Assembly: GCF_900169165.1 (NCBI RefSeq)
Contig: NZ_FXYY01000007.1
Span: 62,001-126,000 of the forward strand
DNA from: Brevibacterium linens ATCC 9172
GTDB lineage: Bacteria; Actinomycetota; Actinomycetes; Actinomycetales; Brevibacteriaceae
Reading direction: 5' to 3'
DNA length: 64,000 nt
The translations under genes were made by a program, and so were the position numbers. Below the pieces are notes generated by a model, which was given only the letters and a program-made list of their open reading frames with translations, was not told the DNA's origin and ran no database searches. Below are positions 25,633-32,959 of the stretch, piece after piece (position 1 is the first letter of the stretch; every line of letters starts with the position of its first letter).

Positions 25633-26730
25633 ATGGCGATCGAAACGCTCAGTTCCCAGCAGTCGGCGGCATGGAAGGATCGCGTCCTGCCTCCGGTCGA
25701 AAAAGTCGCCGAAGGAGTCTGGGCCCTTCCGGTCCCGATCCCGAACAACCCACTTGTCTACACCTATTGCTATGCCATCGCCGACGGAACCGGCGTCGTC
25801 CTTATCGACCCGGGCTGGGACGGCAAGGACCAGTACCTGGCGCTCAACTCGGCGCTAAACGACCTCGGCTTCACGGTCGCCGACATCCATGGAATCGCGA
25901 TCACCCACTATCACCGCGACCACATCGGGCTCGTGCCCGCACTGCTCGCGAAGAACCCCGAGGCCTGGGTCGCGATGCACGGCGAGGACCTGCGTGCAAT
26001 CAAACGCTTCTACACCAATGCCGTCGACCTCGGTACCGGCATCGATCCCAACCTCAACATCGCCCGTGCCTACGGTGTGCCTGAGGGCCGCTGGGCCGAA
26101 GTCGAGAGCCTCCAGGCCGGATCGAGCAAGGGCGGGTCGAAGAAGGGCGGGTCGCAGAGCGACTCGATGGACCTGTACAGACAGGCGATGAGCCAGTTGC
26201 CCGAGAACATCCACGTCCTCGACGACGGCACCGAACTCCCGCTCGATGAGGGCCGCGTAACTGCTATGTGGACGCCGGGACACACTTACGGACACTCGGC
26301 ATTCGTCCGCGACGAGGACAAACTGTTCTTCTCCGGCGACCACGTGCTGCCGACGATCACCCCGAACATCGGCCTCGATTCCGGCGCGATCACGCACAGC
26401 CTCGGCGACTACCTGCGCTCGTTGGAAAAGATCGGCCAGCTCGACGAGGACGTTGCGGTGCTGCCGGCCCACGGCTTCCGCTTCACCGGACTCCACGACC
26501 GCAAGGTCGAGCTCGTCGAACACCACCACGAGCGCCTCGGTGAGATCCGTGCGCGCATGGAGGCCACCGACGACCACAGCGTCTACTCGATCGCTGCCGG
26601 CCTGCACTGGTCTCGCGGCTTCGAGAGCCTGCACAACTTCAATCTCTTCGCAGCCCTTGCCGAAACCGCCGCGCACATGCATTATCTCGGTATCGACATC
26701 GGCGTCGGCTCTCTCGTCGGCAAGGACTGA
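25633..26730 (+). CDS. Metallo-beta-lactamase-fold hydrolase
   Basis: A 365-residue cytosolic MBL-fold hydrolase. The metal site motif HYHRDH (about 93-98, in ITHYHRDHIGL), a later His (TPGHTYGHSAF), an Asp (FFSGDHVLP) and LPAHGFRF are all present, so two metal ions should bind. A Ser/Gly/Lys-rich insertion (SSKGGSKKGGSQSDS, about 164-178) interrupts the domain. The C-terminal helical extension (about 280-365, VELVEHHHERL and LHWSRGFESLHNFN) resembles MBL enzymes that act on acyl-CoA or thioester-like compounds, but the substrate is not readable. GAGAGAAG precedes the ATG. The stop codon begins a threefold 25-bp tandem repeat, after which the C45-type gene follows on the same strand. Confidence 0.88.
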   Translation: MAIETLSSQQSAAWKDRVLPPVEKVAEGVWALPVPIPNNPLVYTYCYAIADGTGVVLIDPGWDGKDQYLALNSALNDLGFTVADIHGIAITHYHRDHIGLVPALLAKNPEAWVAMHGEDLRAIKRFYTNAVDLGTGIDPNLNIARAYGVPEGRWAEVESLQAGSSKGGSKKGGSQSDSMDLYRQAMSQLPENIHVLDDGTELPLDEGRVTAMWTPGHTYGHSAFVRDEDKLFFSGDHVLPTITPNIGLDSGAITHSLGDYLRSLEKIGQLDEDVAVLPAHGFRFTGLHDRKVELVEHHHERLGEIRARMEATDDHSVYSIAAGLHWSRGFESLHNFNLFAALAETAAHMHYLGIDIGVGSLVGKD

Positions 26731-26801
26731 GCCGGGCCCGGCCGCAAGAAACTGAACCGGGTCCGGCCAAAGAAAGCTGAGCCGGGCCCGGCCTGAAGAA
26801 G
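26727..26801. repeat. Three tandem 25-bp repeats between MBL and C45-type genes
   Basis: Units start at 26727, 26752 and 26777 (pattern CTGAGCCGGGCCCGGCC plus a purine-rich end). The first unit includes the TGA of the MBL gene. Each unit contains the self-complementary GCCGGGCCCGGC core, so the array could form hairpins. Three units without spacers is not a CRISPR array. Confidence 0.85.
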
Positions 26802-26824
26802 AGAGACAGCAAGGAGGAGGCACC

Positions 26825-28036
26825 ATGAGCACTGAATTCGTCCCCGCCGCCGAGGTGCGGCCCGTGACCTTCGCCGTCCATGCGAGCGACCACATCGAAC
26901 GCGGTCACCGCCGTGGCGAGGAGCTGCGCACGGGAATCGCCTCCACCCTGGTCGCGTATCGGCGCTACTTCTCGCACCTGTCCATCACCGAGGCGGCCGT
27001 GCACTCGGCAGCAACGTCGAGTTGGCAGCGACTCCAGCAATGGTGGCCGACCGGGGCTGAGGAAGTCGTTGCCGTGGCCGCAGGCGCCGGCATCGACGTC
27101 ACGGAGCTCATGGAGATCGTCGCCCGGACCGAGATCATGACCCAGGCACCGGCCGCGCCGACCGAATGCTCGACCGCGAGCCACACCAGCCCGGGCGCCT
27201 CCGTGGCCGCGCAGAACTGGGATTGGGCGGCGGACTTCTCCACTCTGTGGCACTTCAACGACGTCGGTGCCGTGCCCGGGCAGCACCGGCATGTGGGCAT
27301 CGCCGAGTTCGGAATGCTCGGCAAGATCGGTCTCAATGAGGCCGGAGTAGGGGTCCTGCTCAACATCCTCAAGCACACCGGCGACGAGGCCGGGGGAGTG
27401 CCCATCCACATGATCCTCGCCCGGGTCCTGGCCGAAGCCGGAACCCTCGCCGAGGCGCTCGAGATCATCGACTCGGCGCCGACGTCTTCGTCATCGGTCA
27501 TCACCGTCATCACCGCCGAGGCGGCCGTCCAGGTGGAGATCGCCGGTGCACTCAAGCGCGAACGGCGGGCGCGGTCGGCCCGCGGGGCCGACGGGGAGAC
27601 GGGGAAGTCCGGGTTCCTAATCCACACGAACCATTTCCTGCATCCGGATCTGCTCGACGGTGCGATGGAGCTGCGCCCCGATTCGACCTCGCAGGAGCGT
27701 TACCGTCACCTCGCCGAGGCGGTCGTGCGCTTCGAAGCCGACCGTGTAGGAGCGCGAGCAGGGGTGGGCTCGTCCGACGGTGCGGTCTCATCCGGCAGTG
27801 CCGCCGCATCCGACGGCGAGGGGCACGCGCCCGTCACGGTCGGAGATCTCACGAAGCTTCTGACGACGGGACCGGGAGAGGCACCCGTGTGCTGCACTCC
27901 GGCGCCTGGTGCCACCTACGGGAATCGTTCGGCCACACTCGTGAGCGTGCGCATCGATCCCGCTCGCAAGCAGATCGACCTCGCACCCGGGTCACCGGCC
28001 GACGGCTTGCACGGAAACCGCCGCTTCCAACTCTGA
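26825..28036 (+). CDS. C45-family acyltransferase/peptidase (isopenicillin N acyltransferase-like)
   Basis: Ntn-hydrolase-type protein of the C45/AAT family (acyl-CoA:6-aminopenicillanic acid acyltransferase-like), 403 residues. Visible landmarks: SDHIERGHRRGEELR near 21-35, the presumed nucleophile Cys115 in PTECSTAS, QNWDW at about 129-133 (family Q-N-x-D-W), and GMLGKIGLNEAGVGVLLN near 168-185. In characterised relatives the proenzyme is cut just before this Cys. The preceding residue is Glu here rather than Gly, so processing may differ. A Ser/Ala/Gly-rich insertion (about 310-335) is unusual. An AGGAGG site precedes the ATG by 5 bp. It follows the MBL gene at 94 bp and may be co-transcribed. 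Natural substrate unknown; it need not be a penicillin. Confidence 0.85.
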   Translation: MSTEFVPAAEVRPVTFAVHASDHIERGHRRGEELRTGIASTLVAYRRYFSHLSITEAAVHSAATSSWQRLQQWWPTGAEEVVAVAAGAGIDVTELMEIVARTEIMTQAPAAPTECSTASHTSPGASVAAQNWDWAADFSTLWHFNDVGAVPGQHRHVGIAEFGMLGKIGLNEAGVGVLLNILKHTGDEAGGVPIHMILARVLAEAGTLAEALEIIDSAPTSSSSVITVITAEAAVQVEIAGALKRERRARSARGADGETGKSGFLIHTNHFLHPDLLDGAMELRPDSTSQERYRHLAEAVVRFEADRVGARAGVGSSDGAVSSGSAAASDGEGHAPVTVGDLTKLLTTGPGEAPVCCTPAPGATYGNRSATLVSVRIDPARKQIDLAPGSPADGLHGNRRFQL

Positions 28037-28090
28037 ATCGGTGCTGTCGCGCGGGCCGCTGCCAACGCGGCTCCCGGGGCCGGCGGTCTC

Positions 28091-29065
28091 TCAGTCTTCG
28101 TCCGCCTCGGCGGCTTCCTGCTCGCGCATCTCGATGACCGCGTCGAGGGCCGACGCGATCGCATCGTCGTCCTCCAGTGCGGCCTGGATGAGCCGCCACG
28201 GCACGAGATCGAGGTTCTGGTCGCCGATGACGAAGCGGATGAACGGCTGCTTGCTGCGCGGATCATCGGCTTCGAGCCCGGCACCGTAGCGCCACTGACC
28301 GAAGGCGATGCGGCGCACCGTCTCACCGATGAAGCGCATGGCGCCGGCGGTGAAGGGGGTCTCGTCCTCGGCGATCATGTCATCGGGGCCGTCGTAGCGG
28401 ACCGCGACCTGCTTGCCCAGACGGGCGAGGCTCTCCCGGTCGAAGCCCCACGAACTCGGATCGGCCTGCTCCTGCGTCCAGGCCGCGATGCCCGGTTCGA
28501 CGGTGCCGATGAAACGGGTGAGGAATTCGACCTCCTCCTCGCTCGAGTTCTCGGCATTGAGCACACCGAGGGAGAGCCCGGTGCACTTGCGGCGCGGTTG
28601 GCCGTCCCCGCCGAGGAGCTCCCGTGCCTTCTCCAGCACGGCGGTGAAGACTTCGGCGCTGCGCTGATCGACGGCGGCCAGCACGATGCCCACGAGCGGG
28701 ATCGGTTCACCGGCGGCCGGGCCGTCGGCGTTGTCGGGGCGGATGAACGGCATCCCGTTGCCCGTCGACTCGTCGTGGTCCCAGACCCCGCCGATCGCCC
28801 GCAGATAAGTTTCGCCGAGGTAGCGGATGAGTCCTTCGAAGAAGCGGCGGTGTTCCGGCTTGAGGATCTCTTCGGTGGTCGGGAACTTCGAGAGCACGAA
28901 GAGTTCGAGCATCGGCAGAGATTTCGGCCCGAAGTCCTTCGGGAACTTCACGGTCTCCCCGTCCTCCTTCTCGAAGGTTTCGGGGAGGTCGGCGAGGACG
29001 AACGCGCCGAGGCGGACGTCCATATTGTTGATGAAAGCAGAGAATTCGCGCTGGAGTTCGTTCAC
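28091..29065 (-). CDS. Unknown protein with an internally duplicated domain
   Basis: 324 residues, soluble and acidic; family not recognised. Two similar blocks are visible: about 75-147 (FFEGLIRYLGETYLRAIGGVW, PFIRPDN, IPLVGIVLAAVDQRSAEVFTAVL) and about 238-314 (FTAGAMRFIGETVRRIAFGQW, PFIRFVI, LDLVPWRLIQAALEDDDAIASAL). They share the order [hydrophobic]-GET-x-x-R-x-x-x-G-x-W, PFIR, then a helix, so the protein is an old tandem duplication. The GTG at 29065 is preferred over GTG 29074 because TAAGGT (29078-29073) lies seven bases before it and no ribosome site exists. It stands alone, convergent with the C45-type gene. Confidence 0.8.
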   Translation of the reverse strand: MNELQREFSAFINNMDVRLGAFVLADLPETFEKEDGETVKFPKDFGPKSLPMLELFVLSKFPTTEEILKPEHRRFFEGLIRYLGETYLRAIGGVWDHDESTGNGMPFIRPDNADGPAAGEPIPLVGIVLAAVDQRSAEVFTAVLEKARELLGGDGQPRRKCTGLSLGVLNAENSSEEEVEFLTRFIGTVEPGIAAWTQEQADPSSWGFDRESLARLGKQVAVRYDGPDDMIAEDETPFTAGAMRFIGETVRRIAFGQWRYGAGLEADDPRSKQPFIRFVIGDQNLDLVPWRLIQAALEDDDAIASALDAVIEMREQEAAEADED

Positions 29066-29134
29066 GAGCACCACCTTAGTGCCTCTGGCCGGTTCGTCGA
29101 GCGCGTTCAGGCCTCGTGATAGGGGCAGACTCGT

Positions 29135-29797
29135 TCAGCCATCGCTGTCGGGACAGAAGTCGATGAGGTGCATGAGAACCTCGACGATGAGGCTCGGATC
29201 GATGTCGACGTGCTCGTCCATCGCCTTGCCGGCGGCTGCAGACAGAGCGATCCGGTCGAATACGGAGATGATGACGGTGAGGAAGTCGCCGATCGGCTGC
29301 TTCGTCGTCGCACCGGCCGCATCGAGGGCCGTGGTCACGAGGGCGGCCAACCGGTCGAGCTGAGTGGTGTTGAGCTCGACATAGCGCGCGTGGAGATGAG
29401 GCACCCGCAGGCAGTAGAGTTCGATCTCCTGCTCGGTGATCGTCTCGGCGACGGTCTGCCTCTTCTCATTGAAGACATCGTCGATGAACGTCGTCATCAG
29501 CGCCTTGATCTCCGGCACCTCGGCTGTGGTCATGAGCTGCTCGGACCACCGCCGGATCGTGGCGTCGAGGCGATCGAGGTTCTCCGAGGTGCGCATCTCG
29601 ATGATCGCGAGCACCAGGTCGTCACGGCTGGAGAAATTCGAATAGAACGCTCCACGGGTCAACCCACCGGCTTCGCAGATCTCCTCGATCGAGGCGCCGT
29701 CGATGCCGCGCACGGCGAAGACCGAGATGCCGGCCTGAACGAGGGTGGAGCGGGTCTGGCGTCTGCGCGGGCTGAGTTCGTCTGTGTTCATCGTCAT
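29135..29797 (-). CDS. TetR-family transcriptional regulator
   Basis: A 220-residue regulator from ATG 29797, with the TetR helix-turn-helix in the N-terminus (TRSTLVQAGISVFAVRG, SIEEICEAGGLTRGAFYSNFSSRDDLVLAI) and a helical ligand-binding domain after residue 70. ATG 29797 or 29791 fits the family; the open frame reaches 29980, but that part runs through the intergenic control region and is not protein-like. The gene is divergent from the MMPL exporter, and two identical operator-like sites lie between them, so it very likely represses the exporter operon. The inducer is unknown; a lipophilic drug or lipid is the usual type. Confidence 0.92.
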   Translation of the reverse strand: MTMNTDELSPRRRQTRSTLVQAGISVFAVRGIDGASIEEICEAGGLTRGAFYSNFSSRDDLVLAIIEMRTSENLDRLDATIRRWSEQLMTTAEVPEIKALMTTFIDDVFNEKRQTVAETITEQEIELYCLRVPHLHARYVELNTTQLDRLAALVTTALDAAGATTKQPIGDFLTVIISVFDRIALSAAAGKAMDEHVDIDPSLIVEVLMHLIDFCPDSDG

Positions 29798-29957
29798 TTC
29801 GTTGCAGTGGGGTCGGCGATGGCCGAGGATGCAGTCTGCCGCACCGGCGTCGGAGCCGGCCGCAGGGGCGGGGCGGAGGGCGAGTTGACTGAGCATCTCA
29901 TGAGAATCCTCGGTCGACCTGGGATCCATTTGCATGGAGGGTGGGTATTGCACAACA

Positions 29958-29988
29958 ATACAATACTGTATCCAATACATTTTTGTAT
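29958..29988. promoter_or_regulatory. Twin TetR-type operators before the MMPL operon
   Basis: Two sites with the same architecture, ATACA-N4-TGTAT, at 29958-29971 and 29975-29988, 17 bp apart centre to centre. TACAAT at 29959-29964, a good -10, lies inside the first. The second ends 10 bp before the MMPL GTG. A bound regulator would block both transcription and access to the start. Their AT-richness contrasts with the surroundings. Confidence 0.75.
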
Positions 29989-29998
29989 CGAGGTTTTC

Positions 29999-32959
29999 GT
30001 GTCAACTTTCCTCTACGCCCTGGGCCGTCGTGCGTATCGGACCCCGTGGCGATTCATCGCTGCGTGGCTGCTGATCTTCGTCCTCGTCGGTGCCGGAGTC
30101 GCCGCCTTCTCCAAGGACTTCGACAACGACTTCACGCTCCCGGGCTCGGAGGCGCAGACCGCTCTCGATTCGATGAAGTCGACGTTCCCCGAAGCCGCCG
30201 GTGTCTCCGCCTCGGTGATCGTCGTCGCCGATGACGGCGATTCGGTCGAGGACGCGAAGTACAAGGACGCGATCGAAGACGAGATCGACCGCATCGAGGA
30301 ACTCCCGCACGTCGACACGGTGACCTCCCCGTACTCCGACCTCGTCGAGGGTGCCATCAGCAAGGACGAGACGGCGGCCATGATCTCCGTCCAATACGAC
30401 GGCACCCAGCAGGACGTCGGCGAGGACGCCGGCGACAACCTCATCGACGCCCTCGATCCGCTGCGCGACGCCCTGCCCGGGGCGCAGGTCGAGGGCGGCG
30501 GCGAACTCTTCCAGATCACCGGTGTCGAGATCTCCTGGGTCGAAGGCATCGGCGTCGTCATCGCCTTCATCGTCCTCCTGCTCACCCTCGGCTCCTTCCG
30601 CGCCGCGGGGATGCCGCTGATCACCGCGCTCATCGGCGTCGGCATCTCCGTGCTCCTCATCGTCGGGGCCACCGCGTTCGCGACGATCAACTCCTCATCG
30701 ATCATGCTCGCGCTCATGCTCGGTCTGGCTGTGGGCATCGACTATGCCCTCTTCATCGTCTCCCGGGCCCGCGACCTCCTCGCCGAGGGCCACGACCCCG
30801 TCGAGGCGGCCGGACGCGCCGTCGCGACCGCCGGGTCCGCCGTCGTCTTCGCGGGAATGACCGTGATGATCGCACTTCTCGGCCTGTCCCTGGCCGGAAT
30901 CCCCTTCCTCACGATCATGGGCATCGGCGCCTCCGGCTCCGTCGCCGTGGCCGTGATGATCTCCCTGACGATGGTCCCCGCCCTGCTGGGACTCGTGAAA
31001 TCCAAGATCACTCCGAAGCCGACGAAGCGCTACCGGAAGGCCTACGCCGCGGCCGCTGAGCGGGCGACGACGGGCACGACCGCCTCGGCGCAGGGACCAT
31101 CGACCGGCACCGAGGCAGGCGACGGTTCCACAGGAACCCCCGCCGAGGCGACCGACCCGGCACTGCGGGAGAGGATCGCCGACGAGGCGCGCGCCGAGGG
31201 CGGCGACCCGTACCCGCCGACGATCATGAACAAGTTCTTCGCCGGGTGGCTCAAGGTCGTCACGAAGATCCCGCTGCTGACGATCGTCGTCATCGTCGGC
31301 GGCCTCGCGCTCTTCGCGATCCCCGCCACCCAACTCCAGCTGTCCCTGCCCACCGCAGGCGACCAGGAGCAAGGCACCCCGGCGCGGGCGACCTACGACC
31401 TCATCGACGAACACTTCGGACCCGGCTACAACGGGCCCCTGGTCATGACCAGCCAGATCGTGACCAGCGACGATCCGCTCGGAGACGTCGAGGAGATCGA
31501 GAAGCGCATCGAGAAGGTCGACGGTGTCGAGCAGGTCATCATGGCCACCCCGAACCGGGATGCGACCGTCGGGCTCTTCCAGATCATTCCGACCACCGCC
31601 TCCGACGATCCGGCGACCCTCGACACTGTGGATCGGCTGCGGGACTTGAGCACGGAGATCGAGGACGACTTCGACTTCGACACCGCCGTCACCGGTGCCA
31701 CCGCGATCCAGATCGACGTCTCGGACCAGCTCGGCAAGGCTCTCGTGCCCTTCGGCGTCTTCGTCGTCGGCCTGTCCATCATCCTGCTCATGATGGTCTT
31801 CCGCTCCGTGGCGGTGCCGATCAAGGCCACCGGCGGGTTCCTCCTCTCCGTGTTCGCCTCCTTCGGCACGGTCGTCCTCGTCTTCCACGACGGACTCTTC
31901 GCAGGCCCCTTGGGCATCGACGGGACGGGCCCGGTCATCAGCTTCCTGCCGATCATCGTCATGGGCATCCTGTTCGGCCTGGCCATGGACTACGAGGTGT
32001 TCCTCGTCTCAGGCATGCGCGAAGCCTATGTCCACGGCTCCTCGGCCAAGGACGCCATCAGAGCCGGATTCGCCTCCTCCGCCCGCGTCGTCTCGGCCGC
32101 GGCGATCATCATGTTCTCCGTCTTCGCGGCCTTCGTGCCCGCCGGCGAACCGATCATCAAATCGATCGCGCTCGCCTTGGCCGCCGGCATCTTCGTCGAC
32201 GCCTTCGTCGTGCGCATGTCGCTGGTGCCGGCAATCATGCAGCTGCTCGGCGACAAGGCCTGGTGGCTGCCGAAGTGGCTCGATCGGATCCTGCCGCGCC
32301 TCGACGTCGAAGGTGAGGGCCTCGCCCACGAGGTGGCCCTGCGCGACTGGCCGGAACCGAACTCGGACTTTTCGGTCTACGGACGCGGAATCGGCGTGTA
32401 CTCCGGAGACCGGGGCTTCGCCCGCGTCGACGTCTCCCTGCTGCCCGGTCAGATCCTCGTCGCCAGCGGCGATTCCCGTCGGGCTCTCCTGCTCGCCGTG
32501 TCCGGCCGCGTCGGACTCACGGCCGGGGAGATGAAGATCGGCCAGAACGTCCTGCCCGAACACGCCGGACGCGTCCGCCGTCAGGTTCCCTACCTCGACC
32601 TCAACCGAGGTGAAGCCGACCGGATGATCAGTCCGCGCGACATCTCTCGGATGGCCGCCTCGGCGCCGGATCTGCTCGTCATCGACGGGGCGGAGAAGCT
32701 CGCGGCCGGAGCACGGGAATCGGACGGACCGGCACGGGACCTGCGTGATCTGCTGCCGCAGCTCGTCGCCGACGGCACCACCGTGATCCTCGGCCTGCCC
32801 GACGGGGATGTGACCGGGATCTTCGATCCCGAAACGAACTACTTCCACCTCGACCTCGACGAGGCTCGACCCGATGAGCGGGGCGGAACCGACAGCGAAT
32901 TCGACGGCGAACACACCCACGCCGTCGACAGCACCAACATGGAAGGTGTGCAGTCGTGA
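29999..32959 (+). CDS. MMPL-family RND exporter with C-terminal degenerate ATPase-like domain
   Basis: 986 residues from GTG 29999. An N-terminal helix precedes an extracytoplasmic domain, then a first bundle of five to six helices with GLAVGIDYALFIVSRARD, the conserved MMPL motif with an intramembrane Asp. A low-complexity linker (about 338-403) is followed by a second helix, a second loop domain and a bundle with GLAMDYEVFLVSGMREAY. This is a complete MMPL pump driven by proton motive force. Residues about 780-986 form an extra soluble domain patterned like an ABC nucleotide-binding domain: GQILVASGDSRRALLLAVSGR where a P-loop would be (824-828 lacks GxGKS), and a Walker-B-like LLVID with Gly instead of Glu after it (892-897). 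TetR-controlled; GTGA overlap with the next gene. Confidence 0.9.
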   Translation: MSTFLYALGRRAYRTPWRFIAAWLLIFVLVGAGVAAFSKDFDNDFTLPGSEAQTALDSMKSTFPEAAGVSASVIVVADDGDSVEDAKYKDAIEDEIDRIEELPHVDTVTSPYSDLVEGAISKDETAAMISVQYDGTQQDVGEDAGDNLIDALDPLRDALPGAQVEGGGELFQITGVEISWVEGIGVVIAFIVLLLTLGSFRAAGMPLITALIGVGISVLLIVGATAFATINSSSIMLALMLGLAVGIDYALFIVSRARDLLAEGHDPVEAAGRAVATAGSAVVFAGMTVMIALLGLSLAGIPFLTIMGIGASGSVAVAVMISLTMVPALLGLVKSKITPKPTKRYRKAYAAAAERATTGTTASAQGPSTGTEAGDGSTGTPAEATDPALRERIADEARAEGGDPYPPTIMNKFFAGWLKVVTKIPLLTIVVIVGGLALFAIPATQLQLSLPTAGDQEQGTPARATYDLIDEHFGPGYNGPLVMTSQIVTSDDPLGDVEEIEKRIEKVDGVEQVIMATPNRDATVGLFQIIPTTASDDPATLDTVDRLRDLSTEIEDDFDFDTAVTGATAIQIDVSDQLGKALVPFGVFVVGLSIILLMMVFRSVAVPIKATGGFLLSVFASFGTVVLVFHDGLFAGPLGIDGTGPVISFLPIIVMGILFGLAMDYEVFLVSGMREAYVHGSSAKDAIRAGFASSARVVSAAAIIMFSVFAAFVPAGEPIIKSIALALAAGIFVDAFVVRMSLVPAIMQLLGDKAWWLPKWLDRILPRLDVEGEGLAHEVALRDWPEPNSDFSVYGRGIGVYSGDRGFARVDVSLLPGQILVASGDSRRALLLAVSGRVGLTAGEMKIGQNVLPEHAGRVRRQVPYLDLNRGEADRMISPRDISRMAASAPDLLVIDGAEKLAAGARESDGPARDLRDLLPQLVADGTTVILGLPDGDVTGIFDPETNYFHLDLDEARPDERGGTDSEFDGEHTHAVDSTNMEGVQS

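Noticed and set aside
26727..26801. Three 25-bp repeats considered as a CRISPR array
   Set aside because: No spacers: the units are directly adjacent and there are no cas genes in the window.
29168..29998. Reading frame open for 831 bp in front of, and in frame with, the MMPL start
   Set aside because: It lies antisense to the tetR gene and runs through the twin operators. Only the part from GTG 29999 resembles an MMPL protein.
31246..32316. Long frames overlapping the MMPL gene on both strands
   Set aside because: Arg-rich, no start signals, no family resemblance; explained by third-position GC bias.
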